A DNA stretch of 56,549 bases, from the NCBI GenBank assembly GCA_017432165.1, contig JAFRJS010000047.1:1-56549 (forward strand), given 5' to 3'. Positions 42,077 through 53,249 of the stretch are shown piece by piece (position 1 is the first letter of the stretch; the number at the start of each line of letters is the position of its first letter). Under the pieces are notes generated by a model. It worked only from the letters and a program-made list of their open reading frames with translations. It did no database searches and had not been told where the DNA came from. The DNA comes from Clostridia bacterium. Lineage in GTDB: Bacteria; Bacillota; Clostridia; Oscillospirales; Acutalibacteraceae. A program made the position numbers and the translations under genes.

Positions 42077-42388
42077 TTAGTCCTTAATTACACGCTCGGT
42101 TATTGTTTTTATCCAGTTTTCTTTATTTTCAGCATAAATTTTTTCTATACGGTCATATTTTTTCTTGTATGAATTTTCTATTACTTTAAGCTTTAAACAT
42201 GCGTTTACCTTTTCTTTTTTTTCCATTTCGCCTATTTTTATTCTTGCTTTTTCCATATATTCATTTCTTTTTTTCTCTTTCATATCGCTTATTCGCTGTT
42301 CGGAATCCACTTTCATCTGATTTGCACGAACAAGGTTTTCCTGCGCTTGTTTATCAAGTTCAATTATTCTTTTAATCATATCTTCCAT
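42077..42388 (-). CDS. V-type ATPase peripheral-stalk coiled-coil subunit (G/H type)
   Basis: A 103-residue, almost wholly charged coiled coil (MEDMIKRIIELDKQAQENLV, then DSEQRISDMKEKKRNEYMEK) at the head of the V-ATPase operon. Position and composition match the small stator subunit that pairs with E (NtpF in Enterococcus, H/AhaH elsewhere). ATG lies ten bases after GGAGG. Because coiled coils carry little family signal, the call rests mainly on context. Confidence 0.8.
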   Translation of the reverse strand: MEDMIKRIIELDKQAQENLVRANQMKVDSEQRISDMKEKKRNEYMEKARIKIGEMEKKEKVNACLKLKVIENSYKKKYDRIEKIYAENKENWIKTITERVIKD

Positions 42389-42440
42389 AGCAAATTTACC
42401 TCCATGTTTATGATACTTTTAAAATACTTCTTCAAATAGA

Positions 42441-42468
42441 ATTATGATACAAATATTTAAAATGTCAA
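42441..42468 (-). promoter_or_regulatory. Promoter of the V-ATPase operon
   Basis: TTGACA (42463-42468), 16-base spacer, CATAAT (42441-42446), 52 bases before the first gene. Confidence 0.7.
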
Positions 42469-42543
42469 TATCTTAATTTATAATTTTTAAAAAATTTAAA
42501 AAAATAAGCAAAAGATTAAAAAATGATTTTGTTATTAAAAGTA

Positions 42544-42572
42544 TTTACATAAACGGATTAGTAATGTAAAAT
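42544..42572 (+). promoter_or_regulatory. Promoter of the pyrH-to-polC gene run
   Basis: TTTACA (42544-42549), 17-base spacer, TAAAAT (42567-42572), about 50 bases before pyrH and divergent from the V-ATPase promoter. Confidence 0.75.
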
Positions 42573-42623
42573 ATTTATAACGGCATAAATTCATATATAC
42601 ATTTAAACGAGGTGTTTTTTAAT

Positions 42624-43331
42624 TTGAATATTATGTATAAAAGAGTTTTATTAAAAATTAGCGGTGAAGCTCTGGCAGGGGAAAAATCCTGCGGAATAGA
42701 CTTTAAAGTTGTGGAAAACATCGCAAAAATAATTAAAGAGTGCGCCGAAACAGGAGTTCAGATAGCAATTGTAGTCGGCGGAGGAAATTTCTGGCGCGGA
42801 AGAACCAGCGGAACCATGAACCGCGTTAAAGCAGACCACATGGGAATGATGGCAACGGTAATGAACGCCATAGCGCTTGACGATACATTCAGCGGACTTG
42901 ACATGGCATCCAGAGTTATGACCTCGGTTCCTTTCCCGCAAGTCGGAGAGCATTACTCCCCCTCAAGAGCAATTCACCACTTGGAAAAAGGCCGAATAGT
43001 TATCTTTGGATACGGAACGGGAAATGCATTTTTTTCAACCGACACTTTAGCATCGCTCAGAGCGGCAGAAATACAGGCTGACGCCATATTTAAAGCAACG
43101 AATACAGACGGAATTTACGACAGCGACCCAAAAACAAACCCAAATGCCAAAAAATACACCGAGGTTACGTTTGATGAAATTCTTGCAAAAAACTTAAAAG
43201 TAATGGACAGCTCTGCGGCATCTATGTGCAGAGACAATAAAATACCTGTGATGGTGTTTAATCTAAGCAAATCGGAGAATTTATTAAAAACCCTGCAAGG
43301 TGAAAACCTTGGAACCATAGCAAAACCTTAA
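42624..43331 (+). CDS. pyrH: UMP kinase
   Basis: PyrH phosphorylates UMP to UDP and is hexameric and allosterically controlled. The protein has YKRVLLKISGEALAG at the N-terminus, IVVGGGNFWRG, ADHMGMMATVMNAIAL and ATNTDGIYDSDP. TTG at 42624, nine bases after GAGGTG, gives 235 residues; an ATG three codons later (42633) is closer to the family start but 18 bases from that ribosome site. rpsB and tsf, usual upstream partners, are not here, so this operon starts at pyrH. frr follows after 36 bases. Confidence 0.96.
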   Translation: MNIMYKRVLLKISGEALAGEKSCGIDFKVVENIAKIIKECAETGVQIAIVVGGGNFWRGRTSGTMNRVKADHMGMMATVMNAIALDDTFSGLDMASRVMTSVPFPQVGEHYSPSRAIHHLEKGRIVIFGYGTGNAFFSTDTLASLRAAEIQADAIFKATNTDGIYDSDPKTNPNAKKYTEVTFDEILAKNLKVMDSSAASMCRDNKIPVMVFNLSKSENLLKTLQGENLGTIAKP

Positions 43332-43367
43332 ATTTAAAAATTAAAATTAAATTACGGAGGAATTTTT

Positions 43368-43922
43368 ATGAACAACATTATAAGCGAAGCAAAATCTCGC
43401 ATGGAAACCACATGCGACCGCCTGAGCAGCGAATACACATCAATTCAAGCCGGAAGAGCAAACCCCGCTTTAATAGACAAAATAACAGTGGATTACTACG
43501 GCGCCGACACACCAATTAATCAAGTAGCGGCAGTATCCGTTTCGGAAGCCAGAGTTTTAGTAATTCAGCCGTGGGACGTTTCTATTTTACCGGAAGTGGA
43601 AAAAGCAATTCAAAAATCTGACCTGGGAATAAATCCGCAAAATGACGGCAAAATTATAAGATTAATCTTCCCGCAGTTAACCGAAGAAAGAAGGCGCGAA
43701 ATTTCCAAAGAAGTTTCTTCTATGGCAGAAAATTCAAAGATTTCGATAAGAAACATCCGCAGAGATGCCATGGACAAAATAAAAAATATGAAAAAAAATA
43801 ATGAAATAACCGAAGACGACGTAAGCCGAGGCGAAAAACAAATTCAAGATTTAACAGACAAATTTTGCAAAAAAATCGACGAGCTTTCTTCGGCAAAAAG
43901 CGAGCAAGTTATGTCTTTATAA
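43368..43922 (+). CDS. frr: Ribosome recycling factor
   Basis: RRF splits post-termination ribosomes together with EF-G. The 184-residue protein has the three-helix bundle with SIQAGRANPALIDKITVDYY, the small beta domain (VIQPWDVSILPEVEKAI, NPQNDGKIIRLIFPQLTEER) and the C-terminal helix DLTDKFCKKIDELSSAKSEQ. ATG follows GGAGGAATTTTT. It lies between pyrH and uppS in the standard bacterial order. Confidence 0.97.
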   Translation: MNNIISEAKSRMETTCDRLSSEYTSIQAGRANPALIDKITVDYYGADTPINQVAAVSVSEARVLVIQPWDVSILPEVEKAIQKSDLGINPQNDGKIIRLIFPQLTEERRREISKEVSSMAENSKISIRNIRRDAMDKIKNMKKNNEITEDDVSRGEKQIQDLTDKFCKKIDELSSAKSEQVMSL

Positions 43923-43954
43923 AATAAATTTACGAAGCTTTGGAGATAATTAAA

Positions 43955-44677
43955 ATGACAAATCAAGGCTTAAATCATCAAAAACTTCCTTTGCACGTGG
44001 GAATTATCATGGACGGAAACCGCAGATGGGCCAAAAAAAACGGCCTACCTGTTTATTTGGGTCATTCTCGCGGCGCAGAGGTTTTTAAATCTTTAGCAAT
44101 TTACTGCAACAAAATCGGCCTTAAATATCTTACGGTTTACGCGTTTTCCACCGAAAATTGGAAACGCTCTGCGGCCGAAGTTTCCGCTCTTATGATTTTA
44201 CTTAAAAAGTATTTAAATAAAGTCATTAAAGAGTTCAGCAATGAAAACATGAAAATGAGATTTTTGGGAGATATTTCCGCGTTTTCCCCGGACATACAAA
44301 AATTAATTCAAAAAATTGAAAAAGACTCAGAAAATAACACAGGGCTACAACTAAATATAGCAATAAGTTACGGCAGTAAAAGCGAAATTTTAAGAGCCGC
44401 AAAAAATCTGGCAAAAAAAGTACGCTTAAAGGAAATTGATATAAACAGCATAGACGATAAAATTTTTTCTGAAAACCTGTACACAAACGGAGGCCCTGAC
44501 GTAGACCTGCTTATACGAACAGGCGGAGAAAAAAGAATTTCAAATTTCATGCTTTGGCAATGCGCTTATGCCGAATTTTATTTTACCGATGTTTTATGGC
44601 CGGATTTTTCCGAAAAAAATTTTAACAGTGCTATCGAGGAATATTTTTCTCGCACACGAAGATTTGGAGGTGCTTAA
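43955..44677 (+). CDS. uppS: Isoprenyl transferase (undecaprenyl-PP synthase)
   Basis: UppS condenses isopentenyl diphosphate units into the C55 lipid carrier for wall synthesis. The 240-residue protein has HVGIIMDGNRRWAKKNGLP with the catalytic Asp, YLTVYAFSTENWKRS and the C-terminal DLLIRTGGEKRISNFMLWQ. ATG at 43955 is supported by TGGAGATAATTAAA; a TTG five codons upstream lies in that site. Overlapped tightly by cdsA, which begins 2 bases after its stop. Confidence 0.96.
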   Translation: MTNQGLNHQKLPLHVGIIMDGNRRWAKKNGLPVYLGHSRGAEVFKSLAIYCNKIGLKYLTVYAFSTENWKRSAAEVSALMILLKKYLNKVIKEFSNENMKMRFLGDISAFSPDIQKLIQKIEKDSENNTGLQLNIAISYGSKSEILRAAKNLAKKVRLKEIDINSIDDKIFSENLYTNGGPDVDLLIRTGGEKRISNFMLWQCAYAEFYFTDVLWPDFSEKNFNSAIEEYFSRTRRFGGA

Positions 44678-44679
44678 AA

Positions 44680-45498
44680 ATGAACAAAAGAATAGTTTCC
44701 GGAGTTGTTGGAGCGCTTTTTGCGCTTATAGTTTTGGTTTTTGGTCAAAACTTTCCTTTTATTTTAAGTACCACAGTAGCAATAATTTCCGTTTTTGCAA
44801 TGAGAGAAATTTTCACCGTGATGGGCATAACAAATCAAAACATAATTGTTATTCCAACTTTAATATTCGTGCCGATTTTTGCACTTTTCGGCAATGCAAA
44901 CATTTGGCAAATAATGATATATATATACACTTTGTTTATGTTTTCTTTAATGATTATAAAACCTCAGTTTCGCCTGAAAGATATCGCTTTTACACATTCT
45001 ATGGCAATAATTATTTCAATGGCCATGGGGACTATTTCCATGCTTAGAAATTTGGGAGGAATTTACGGAAGTTTTTATGTGTTTTTGGCTCTGATAACCG
45101 CGTGGATGTCCGACACCGGTGCATATTTTTCCGGAAAACTACTGGGCAAAAACAAACTTTGCCCCGACGTAAGCCCAAAAAAGACTATCGAAGGTTTTTT
45201 TGGCGGAATTGTAACTTGCATAATTTCGCTTGTTATAATAGCTTCTATATTCAACAACTTAATCTTCCCTGAAAAACAGCACATAAACTACTTTTTAATA
45301 ATACTAATGGGATTAATCGGCTCAATGATTTCCACGCTTGGGGATTTGTGCTTTTCAGTTATAAAAAGAAAATATGGAGTTAAAGACTTTGGCAATTTTA
45401 TGCCCGGCCACGGAGGAATTTTAGATAGATTCGACAGCGTAATTTTTGTTGCGCCATACGTCTTTTTCTTTTTAAAATTTATTAAAATAATACATTAA
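44680..45498 (+). CDS. cdsA: Phosphatidate cytidylyltransferase
   Basis: CdsA activates phosphatidic acid to CDP-diacylglycerol for all phospholipids. The 272-residue integral membrane protein has about seven to eight spans and the family signature near the C-terminus: VIKRKYGVKDFGNFMPGHGG and ILDRFDSVIFVAP. WMSDTGAYFSGKLLGKNKLCP precedes it, also conserved. GGAGGTGC lies before ATG inside the uppS end, so the two are coupled. Confidence 0.95.
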   Translation: MNKRIVSGVVGALFALIVLVFGQNFPFILSTTVAIISVFAMREIFTVMGITNQNIIVIPTLIFVPIFALFGNANIWQIMIYIYTLFMFSLMIIKPQFRLKDIAFTHSMAIIISMAMGTISMLRNLGGIYGSFYVFLALITAWMSDTGAYFSGKLLGKNKLCPDVSPKKTIEGFFGGIVTCIISLVIIASIFNNLIFPEKQHINYFLIILMGLIGSMISTLGDLCFSVIKRKYGVKDFGNFMPGHGGILDRFDSVIFVAPYVFFFLKFIKIIH

Positions 45499-45514
45499 AA
45501 GAGATGATAAAACC

Positions 45515-46660
45515 ATGAAAAACAGCATCTGCGTGCTTGGTTCCACGGGTTCGATAGGCACACAAACTTTGGAAGTGGCAAGAAAATTAAAAACAAAAAT
45601 AACCGCTCTTGCGGCAAACAAAAATATATCTTTGCTGGAAAATCAAATAAGAGAGTTTAAGCCGCCATTTGCCGCTGTGTATGATGAAAATCTTGCCAAA
45701 AAATTAAAGGAAAATATTAAAGATACCGACACAAAAATTTTATCCGGCATGAACGGCCTTTGCGAAGTGGCATCTTTGGAAAGTTCCGAGATGGTAGTAA
45801 CGGCGGTTTCCGGAATGATAGGTCTTAAGCCGACAATCTGCGCAATAAATGCAAAAAAAGATATAGCTCTCGCCAACAAAGAAACACTCGTTGTGGGCGG
45901 AGAATTTGTTATGCAAGAAGCAAAAAAAAACGGGGTTTCTATTTTTCCGGTCGACAGTGAACACAGTGCAATTTTTCAATGTTTACAATCTTGCAAAGAC
46001 AAAGAAGATTTAAAAAAGCTAATTTTAACCGCATCGGGAGGACCTTTTTTTGGCAAAACAAAAGATGAATTAAAAAACGTTACCATAAAAGATGCACTCA
46101 ACCACCCAAACTGGAAAATGGGAGCAAAAATCACAATAGATTCTGCAACTATGATGAATAAAGGTCTGGAAATAATTGAAGCCATGCACCTTTTTGATAC
46201 TCCGCTGGATAAAATCGATGTTATCATTCACCCGCAAAGTGTGGTTCATTCAATGATTGAATACGTAGACGGCTGCATAATTGCGCAAATGGGTACACCG
46301 AGTATGAAAGCCCCTATTGCCTGCGCTATTACTTATCCACACAGACAAAATTCGGGCATTGAAAGCCTGGACTTTACCAAATATTCCAATCTTTCTTTTT
46401 ATAAACCCGATGATGAAACTTTTGAAGCCATAAATATTTGCCGAAAAGCTGCATCTTTGGGTGGAGCCGCAACAACAGTTCTAAATGCAGCAAATGAAGA
46501 AGCTGTGAGCTTATTTTTAAACGAAAAAATTAAATTTTTGGAAATAACCGAACTTGTGAAAAAAGCACTTGATAATTTTAAAAATCCAGAAATTTTAAAC
46601 CCGGAAGATATACCGGAATTAGGCAGGAAAACCCGCGAATTTATATCAAAGCAAGTATAG
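45515..46660 (+). CDS. dxr: 1-deoxy-D-xylulose 5-phosphate reductoisomerase
   Basis: Dxr makes 2-C-methyl-D-erythritol 4-phosphate, the committed step of the non-mevalonate isoprenoid route, using NADPH. The 381-residue protein has the cofactor-binding start CVLGSTGSIGTQTLEVA, the metal-site motif PVDSEHSAIFQCLQ, TASGGPF, and DSATMMNKGLEIIEAMHLF. ispG two genes downstream belongs to the same pathway, and uppS uses its end product, so the cluster supplies wall-lipid carrier. Confidence 0.97.
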   Translation: MKNSICVLGSTGSIGTQTLEVARKLKTKITALAANKNISLLENQIREFKPPFAAVYDENLAKKLKENIKDTDTKILSGMNGLCEVASLESSEMVVTAVSGMIGLKPTICAINAKKDIALANKETLVVGGEFVMQEAKKNGVSIFPVDSEHSAIFQCLQSCKDKEDLKKLILTASGGPFFGKTKDELKNVTIKDALNHPNWKMGAKITIDSATMMNKGLEIIEAMHLFDTPLDKIDVIIHPQSVVHSMIEYVDGCIIAQMGTPSMKAPIACAITYPHRQNSGIESLDFTKYSNLSFYKPDDETFEAINICRKAASLGGAATTVLNAANEEAVSLFLNEKIKFLEITELVKKALDNFKNPEILNPEDIPELGRKTREFISKQV

Positions 46661-46726
46661 ACAGTTTTATAAAATCCAAAAATATGATATAATATAATTA
46701 GCAAAAAAACAGAAAAGGAGAACGAA

Positions 46727-47791
46727 ATGATATTTGCGCTTTTAATAATATTTGGAGTACTACTTTTTAATTTAATTGTATTTGTGCATGAATTTGGACA
46801 TTTCTTTTGGGCAAAAAAATTCGGAGTTAAAGTAAATGAATTTGCACTTGGCATGGGCCCAAGAATATTTAAATTTAAAAAAGGTGAAACTTTGTTTTCT
46901 TTAAGGGCACTGCCCATCGGTGGATTTTGCGATATGGAAGGCGAAGATTCCGAAAGCGAGTCCCCGGATTCATTTGGGGCAAAAAAAGCATGGCAAAAAA
47001 TAATAATAGTCGCCTCTGGAGCAATCATGAATTTGCTGCTGGGATTCTTGATGACTTTTATAATTTTGTGCCAAGCAAACACGCTGGTTTCAAACACCAT
47101 AAGTAAATTTGACGAGGGTGCTGTTTCTTCCACTTGTGGGCTAAAAGAAAACGACGAAATAATTAAAATAAACGGCTCTGCAATTTATTCTTATAAAGAT
47201 TTAAGTTTTAATATCTTTGCAGCATCTAACAAAGAATCATTCAACATAAAAGTAAAACGTAATGGAGAAATTATTAACCTTGAAAACGTTAAATTTCGCT
47301 CTGTAACTAACAAAAACGGAGAAAATATAGTCCAGCCGGATTTTTACTTAAAACCACTGGAGAAAAATTTTGGCACTCTTTTAAAAGCCACATTTTTAGA
47401 TACTATTTCCACCACAAAAATAGTATGGGAAAGCCTTTTGGGAGTTATAAAGGGCAACATATCATTTAAAAACATGTCCGGGCCGATAGGCATAGCTTCA
47501 ATAATAGGAGAAAAAACATCAGAAGGGCTTCAAACCAGTGTGTTCGCCGCATTTATGAACATATTCACCATTATGATATTAATAACAATAAATTTAGGCG
47601 TGGTAAATCTTCTTCCTTTGCCTGCACTTGATGGCGGAAGAATAATATTTTTACTTGTAGAACTCATCACACGCAAAAAAATAAACCCAAAATACGAAGG
47701 CTGGATACACACAATCGGTTTTTTCTTGCTGATGGCATTTATACTGTTTATTTCTTACTTTGATGTAGCAAAATTATTTGGTAAAGGATAA
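46727..47791 (+). CDS. rseP: Site-2 intramembrane metalloprotease RseP
   Basis: RseP cuts transmembrane proteins within the bilayer, typically anti-sigma factors and remnant signal peptides. The 354-residue protein has HEFGH near residue 22 (IVFVHEFGHFFWAKKFGV), one PDZ domain in the loop (about 125-190), and the third-site motif LLPLPALDGGRI near residue 300. ATG follows AAGGAG. The 66-base gap after dxr holds an AT-rich TATAAT-like stretch but no clear -35. Bacillus uses the equivalent RasP against RsiW; no anti-sigma factor is seen here. Confidence 0.95.
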   Translation: MIFALLIIFGVLLFNLIVFVHEFGHFFWAKKFGVKVNEFALGMGPRIFKFKKGETLFSLRALPIGGFCDMEGEDSESESPDSFGAKKAWQKIIIVASGAIMNLLLGFLMTFIILCQANTLVSNTISKFDEGAVSSTCGLKENDEIIKINGSAIYSYKDLSFNIFAASNKESFNIKVKRNGEIINLENVKFRSVTNKNGENIVQPDFYLKPLEKNFGTLLKATFLDTISTTKIVWESLLGVIKGNISFKNMSGPIGIASIIGEKTSEGLQTSVFAAFMNIFTIMILITINLGVVNLLPLPALDGGRIIFLLVELITRKKINPKYEGWIHTIGFFLLMAFILFISYFDVAKLFGKG

Positions 47792-47825
47792 AATAATCAA
47801 AAACTTAGAAAGAAGCTTTAGTAAA

Positions 47826-48875
47826 ATGGAAAGAAGATTATCTAAAAAAGTAAAAATAGGGAGCGTGGTTATTGGAGGGGATTCCCCAATAGCTGTGCAG
47901 TCTATGGTTAATGTTCCTTCTTACGACAGTGAAAACAGCATAAAACAAGCAAAAAAACTGAAAAATGCCGGCTGCGATATTTTGCGCATTGCCATACCGG
48001 ACATACATTCGGTTAAATTAATTGACAACATAAAAAACGAAGTAGACATACCGCTTGTTGCGGACATTCATTTTGACTATAAATTAGCCTTAGAAGCTAT
48101 CTCAGCGGGGATTGATAAAATAAGGATCAACCCCGGAAACATAGGAAACGAAGAAAAAATAAAAGCTATAGCCCACGCTTGCAAAACAAGAGGAATACCG
48201 ATACGAATTGGCGTAAATTCCGGTTCTGTGGAAAGACATTTGCTGGCAAAATACGGCAAAGCCACTCCGGAGGCAATGGCCGAAAGCGCAATTTACAATG
48301 CGTCGCTTTTAGAAAAATATGATTTTGACGACATCGTTATATCAATAAAATCATCTGACGTAAAAACCACAGTTGACGCTTGCACTATTGCCGCAAGGGA
48401 ATGCAATTACCCATTTCATTTAGGAATAACCGAAGCCGGCACGCCAAAAATCGGCACTATTAAATCTTCCATCGGAATAGGGTCTTTACTTTTAAATGGC
48501 ATCGGCGATACAATTAGAGTGGCATTAACCGGTGACCCTTGCGAAGAAATTGAAGCGGGAATTGATATATTAAAAGCCCTTAATCTTTACGATAAAGGCA
48601 TTACACTTGTTTCTTGCCCAACATGCGGAAGAACAAGAATTAATCTGATTAAAATAGCTGGCGAAGTGGAAAAAGCTTTAAAAAATTACCCCAAAAAACT
48701 AAAAATTGCAATTATGGGGTGTGTGGTAAACGGGCCGGGCGAAGCAAAAGACGCAGACATAGGCATTACCGGTGCAGACGGAATTGGAATTATATTTAAA
48801 AAAGGGAAAATAATTAAAAAAGTACCCGAAAAAAACCTAGTAAAAGAACTTATAAAAGAAATCAAACTTATGTAA
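47826..48875 (+). CDS. ispG: 4-hydroxy-3-methylbut-2-en-1-yl diphosphate synthase
   Basis: IspG reductively opens the cyclic diphosphate in the non-mevalonate route with a [4Fe-4S] cluster. The 349-residue protein starts with the TIM-barrel ([20 protein letters not shown]) and ends with the cluster ligands [14 protein letters not shown] and [22 protein letters not shown] at 47826 gives the usual [11 protein letters not shown]-terminus; a TTG 16 codons upstream lies within rseP and adds no conserved sequence. polC follows after 29 bases. Confidence 0.95.
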   Translation: MERRLSKKVKIGSVVIGGDSPIAVQSMVNVPSYDSENSIKQAKKLKNAGCDILRIAIPDIHSVKLIDNIKNEVDIPLVADIHFDYKLALEAISAGIDKIRINPGNIGNEEKIKAIAHACKTRGIPIRIGVNSGSVERHLLAKYGKATPEAMAESAIYNASLLEKYDFDDIVISIKSSDVKTTVDACTIAARECNYPFHLGITEAGTPKIGTIKSSIGIGSLLLNGIGDTIRVALTGDPCEEIEAGIDILKALNLYDKGITLVSCPTCGRTRINLIKIAGEVEKALKNYPKKLKIAIMGCVVNGPGEAKDADIGITGADGIGIIFKKGKIIKKVPEKNLVKELIKEIKLM

Positions 48876-48904
48876 AAAATAAAACTAAAAAGGAACAAAG
48901 TGCA

Positions 48905-51900
48905 TTGAAAAAATTTAAAAATCTTTTTGAAAACTACATTGAAATATCTAAAATACCGGACTCTATGATCAACCTGGACATAGAGTCTTTAAGCATAGAT
49001 AAAAAAAACAGAAAATTAAGCATAAGTTTAATTTCGGAAAATGATATTCCGGGTAAAGACATAACCGCATGCCAAGAAGCTATTACAAAATCAAATCTTG
49101 GCCTAAGCCACGCAGAAATAAGCATTAAAAAAGCAAACAATAACAGCACAGAAAATATAGACATTCAAAAAATAATTGAATCTTTTGTAAACAAAAGCAT
49201 TACAACCAAAAGAATTTTTAAAGATTTTGAATTTTCTCAAAACGAAAATGAAATAAAAATCATTTTATTTCACGGCGGAAGGGATTTTTTGGTTCAAAAA
49301 AACATCGGCAGAGAGCTTTCGCTTTTACTATCGCAAAAAATGGGTAAAACTATAAAGGTAGTGTTTACTCAATCAGACAATTTACAAAATAATTTAAACG
49401 AAATGAAAAAAGAAACACAAAATATTCCGGAGAAAGCCGCAACCATTCCAAATGAACCGGAAACTACCGAAGAAAAGCCCGCTGATATACCGGAAATAGA
49501 AGTAAGAACACAGGATAATCTCCTGCCTAAAATATCCGTTAAAACGGCAAAACCGCTTTTTGGCAAAATAATAACAAAAAATCCGATTTCTATAAGGGAA
49601 ATCAACCCGCAAATGACAAATGCCACCATATGGGGAGACGTTTTTATGGTGGATTCTCACGAAACAAAAGACGGCAAAAGCATAATTTACAGCATATATA
49701 TTACCGATTACACAGGGTCTATAATTTTAAAATTAATAGAAAACAAAAGCAAAGCCGCACAGCTTGAAAAAATCAAAAAAGACATGGCAATACTCGTGGA
49801 AGGCACTGTTTCTGATGACAAATACGAGCGTGAACTCGTAATAAGGCCAAAGAGTATTAACCTTGTTTCAAAATATAAAGTAGCAGACAAAGCACCAAAA
49901 AAACGCGTGGAATTACATCTGCATACAAACATGTCCGCTATGGACGGCATAAACCCTGCTTCGGATTTTATTAAAAGGGCGGCCGAATGGGGTCACACCG
50001 CGGTAGCAATTACAGACCACGGTATAGCGCAAGCATATCCGGAAGCAATGAACACCGCAAACGAAATAAACAAAAATGGCGGAAATATAAAAATAATTTA
50101 CGGCGTGGAAGCATATTTTGTAAACGACATGCTCCCAATTGTAACGGGCGACTACGAACGAGGTTTAGACGGCGAATTTATTTGCTTTGACTTAGAAACC
50201 ACAGGACTTAACGCAAACCTTGATAAAATAATAGAAATCGGCGCATTCAGAGTTAAAAACAAAGAAATTCTGGATAAGTTTTCTATTTTTGTGGACCCCG
50301 AAATTATCATCTCAGAAAAAACAACAGAGCTTACAAGCATAACACCGGAAATGTTAAACGGCGCACCAAAAGAAAAAGAAGCCATAGAAAAATTCATTGA
50401 ATTTTGCGGCGAAAAACCCGTTCTTGTTGCTCATAACGCTAATTTTGACGTTTCTTTCATTAAGGCCGCTTGCGAAAGGCTGAACATAAAATTTGATTTT
50501 ACATATGTGGATTCCGTTCCGATGAGCCGTGCGCTTATTATGAACGCAAAAAATCATAAACTAGATACCATTGCAAAAATTTTAAAAATCCCAGAATTTC
50601 ATCATCACAGAGCCTGCGATGATGCAAAAGCCCTTGCTTATATATTTATAAAACTTTTGGATATGGCAAACACGGTCCGAGAAGTTACATCTTTGCAGCA
50701 AATAAATACAAAACTTTCGGGAAGCAACGCAAAAAAATCTGTTTCTCATCATATGACAATCCTTGTAAAAAATCAAAAAGGGCTTAAAAACCTTTATAAA
50801 CTTATTTCTATGGCGCACCTTGACTACTTTTATAAAAAACCTAGAATACCAAAAAGCGAACTTTTAAAACACCGCGAAGGTTTAATAATCGGTAGTGCAT
50901 GCGAAGCAAGTGAACTTTTCCGTGGAATAACCGGTGGAAGGCCTTTTGAGGATTTGCTTGAAATAGCAAAAATATACGACTACTTAGAAATTCAGCCTTT
51001 AGGGAATAATTCCTTTATGATTCGAAATGAAATTGCAAAAAATGAAGAACAACTGCAAAACTTTAATAAAACAGTTATTAAAATTGGCGAACAGCTAAAC
51101 ATTCCCGTTGTTGCCACGGGCGACGTGCATTTTCTGGATCCGAAAGATGCAGAATATAGAAGAGTTCTTCAGGCCGGTCAGGGTTACGAGGATGCCGATA
51201 ATCAAGTACCAGTATATATGCGAACAACTGCAGAAATGCTTAAAGAATTCGAATACTTGGGAAAAGAAAAAAGCTACGAAGTTGTGGTGGAAAACACAAA
51301 CAAAATTGCCGATATGATTGACGAGATCACGCCTATTCCGCCCGGAGTGTTTCCCCCATTTATTCCGGGAGCAGAAAAAGAGCTTGTGGAAATAACTTGG
51401 GATAGAGCTAAAAAAATTTACGGCGACCCACTACCCGAAATAGTGCAAAAAAGGCTAGAAAAAGAATTAAATTCCATTACAAAACATGGATTTTCTGTGC
51501 TTTATATGGTTGCACAAAAATTAGTGGCAGATTCAGAAAAACACGGCTACCTTGTAGGTTCAAGGGGATCCGTTGGATCATCTTTTGTTGCAACAATGTC
51601 AGGGATTTCAGAGGTTAACCCGCTTTGCCCACATTACCTTTGCCCAAAATGCAAATACAGTGAATTTATATCTGACGGAAGTTATGGTTCGGGATTCGAT
51701 TTACCCGAAAAAAAATGTCCAAACTGCGGAGAAAACCTCTCCAGAGACGGCCACGACATACCTTTTGAAACATTTTTGGGCTTCGATGGCGACAAAACAC
51801 CGGATATAGACTTGAATTTTTCGGGCGAATATCAAAACGATGCTCACAGATATACAGAAACTCTTTTTGGTAAAGACAACGTCTTTAAAGCCGGAACGAT

Positions 51901-53230
51901 CGGTACAATTGCCACAAAAACGGGAATTGGCTTTACAAAAAAATTTGCTGAAGAACGCGGCATGTCAATCGGAAAAGCCGAAACAATGCGTCTTGCAACA
52001 GGCTGCACCGGTGTAAAACGCACCACGGGGCAACACCCCGGCGGAATGGTGGTTGTACCGCAAGGCAAAGAAATATACGACTTTTGCCCCGTACAGCGCC
52101 CGGCAAACGACCAAAATTCAGACAACATTACAACTCACTTTGACTTCCATGCCATTCACGATACAATTTGTAAACTCGATGAGCTTGGGCACGATGTTCC
52201 TTCGATTTATAAATATCTGGAGGATTACACCGGCGTTAAAGTAACCGATGTTTCAATGAGCGACTCAAAAGTTATGTCTTTGTTTACTTCCACAAAGGCG
52301 CTGGGCGTTACACCGAATGACATAGATTCCCAAACAGGAACATTCTCTATGCCAGAAGTGGGAACTTCCTTCGTACGCCAAATGCTAATTGACTGCCAGC
52401 CTAAAACTTTTGCAGATTTATTGCAAATTTCAGGGCTTTCACACGGCACAGACGTCTGGCACGGAAACGCTCATGAACTTATCAAAAAAGGGATTTGCAC
52501 AATTTCGGAAGTTATCGGAACACGCGACAACATTATGGTTTACCTTATGCACAAAGGCGTAGAGCCAAAAACCGCCTTTAAAATTATGGAAATCGTCCGA
52601 AAAGGCAAAGCAACGAAACTTTTAACCGATGAACACCTTAAAACAATGAAAGAACACGGAGTCCCACCGTGGTATATTGATTCTTGCATGAAAATAAAAT
52701 ATATGTTCCCCAAAGCCCACGCAGCAGCCTATATGATTTCCACACTCCGGCTTGGATGGTACAAAGTTTATTACCCAACGGAATACTACGCCGCATATTT
52801 TACCGTGCGCGGAGAAGATTTCGATGGTCTAACTGTTATGCAAGGGAAAAATGCTGTTAAGAAAAAAATGGCAGACATAATTGCAAAAGGCAAAGAAGCC
52901 ACAGCCAAAGAAAACGCCGCATTTGCAACATTCCAAATTATAAACGAAATGCTGGCAAGAAATATCGAGGTCCTGCCGGTTGATTTGTACAAATCTGACG
53001 CATACAAATATGTCGTTGAAAACGGAAAAATCAGACTGCCGTTTGCATCGCTTAGCGGTGTGGGAGAATCGGCCGCAAAAAGCCTTCAAGCGGCAAGAGA
53101 TGAAGGCGAATACATATCAATAGATGACCTGCAAATTCGCTCCAAAGTCACCAAAGCGGTTATTGAAACCTTGGAAGAAGCGGAAGTTTTAAAAGGCTTA
53201 CCACAAAGCAACCAAATGTCATTTTTTTAA
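48905..53230 (+). CDS. polC: DNA polymerase III, PolC type
   Basis: PolC is the replicative polymerase of low-GC Gram-positives, with built-in proofreading. In order, the 1441 residues hold: an N-terminal domain; an OB fold (about 230-315); a PHP domain ([14 protein letters not shown], about 328); an inserted DnaQ-type 3'-5' exonuclease ([20 protein letters not shown], about 420-590); zinc ligands CPKCKYSEF and CPNCGENL; the palm ([13 protein letters not shown], catalytic Asp pair near residue 965); and fingers and C-terminal beta-binding tail (QSNQMSFF). The start is TTG after AAGGAACAAAG. It ends the pyrH operon, the usual Firmicutes place. Confidence 0.97.
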   Translation: MKKFKNLFENYIEISKIPDSMINLDIESLSIDKKNRKLSISLISENDIPGKDITACQEAITKSNLGLSHAEISIKKANNNSTENIDIQKIIESFVNKSITTKRIFKDFEFSQNENEIKIILFHGGRDFLVQKNIGRELSLLLSQKMGKTIKVVFTQSDNLQNNLNEMKKETQNIPEKAATIPNEPETTEEKPADIPEIEVRTQDNLLPKISVKTAKPLFGKIITKNPISIREINPQMTNATIWGDVFMVDSHETKDGKSIIYSIYITDYTGSIILKLIENKSKAAQLEKIKKDMAILVEGTVSDDKYERELVIRPKSINLVSKYKVADKAPKKRVELHLHTNMSAMDGINPASDFIKRAAEWGHTAVAITDHGIAQAYPEAMNTANEINKNGGNIKIIYGVEAYFVNDMLPIVTGDYERGLDGEFICFDLETTGLNANLDKIIEIGAFRVKNKEILDKFSIFVDPEIIISEKTTELTSITPEMLNGAPKEKEAIEKFIEFCGEKPVLVAHNANFDVSFIKAACERLNIKFDFTYVDSVPMSRALIMNAKNHKLDTIAKILKIPEFHHHRACDDAKALAYIFIKLLDMANTVREVTSLQQINTKLSGSNAKKSVSHHMTILVKNQKGLKNLYKLISMAHLDYFYKKPRIPKSELLKHREGLIIGSACEASELFRGITGGRPFEDLLEIAKIYDYLEIQPLGNNSFMIRNEIAKNEEQLQNFNKTVIKIGEQLNIPVVATGDVHFLDPKDAEYRRVLQAGQGYEDADNQVPVYMRTTAEMLKEFEYLGKEKSYEVVVENTNKIADMIDEITPIPPGVFPPFIPGAEKELVEITWDRAKKIYGDPLPEIVQKRLEKELNSITKHGFSVLYMVAQKLVADSEKHGYLVGSRGSVGSSFVATMSGISEVNPLCPHYLCPKCKYSEFISDGSYGSGFDLPEKKCPNCGENLSRDGHDIPFETFLGFDGDKTPDIDLNFSGEYQNDAHRYTETLFGKDNVFKAGTIGTIATKTGIGFTKKFAEERGMSIGKAETMRLATGCTGVKRTTGQHPGGMVVVPQGKEIYDFCPVQRPANDQNSDNITTHFDFHAIHDTICKLDELGHDVPSIYKYLEDYTGVKVTDVSMSDSKVMSLFTSTKALGVTPNDIDSQTGTFSMPEVGTSFVRQMLIDCQPKTFADLLQISGLSHGTDVWHGNAHELIKKGICTISEVIGTRDNIMVYLMHKGVEPKTAFKIMEIVRKGKATKLLTDEHLKTMKEHGVPPWYIDSCMKIKYMFPKAHAAAYMISTLRLGWYKVYYPTEYYAAYFTVRGEDFDGLTVMQGKNAVKKKMADIIAKGKEATAKENAAFATFQIINEMLARNIEVLPVDLYKSDAYKYVVENGKIRLPFASLSGVGESAAKSLQAARDEGEYISIDDLQIRSKVTKAVIETLEEAEVLKGLPQSNQMSFF

Positions 53231-53249
53231 ATAATAAAAAAATAAAAAA

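Noticed and set aside
46661..46726. Possible promoter before rseP (TATAAT-like run in the gap)
   Set aside because: The gap is AT-rich and no acceptable -35 lies at 16-18 bases; rseP is probably read from upstream.
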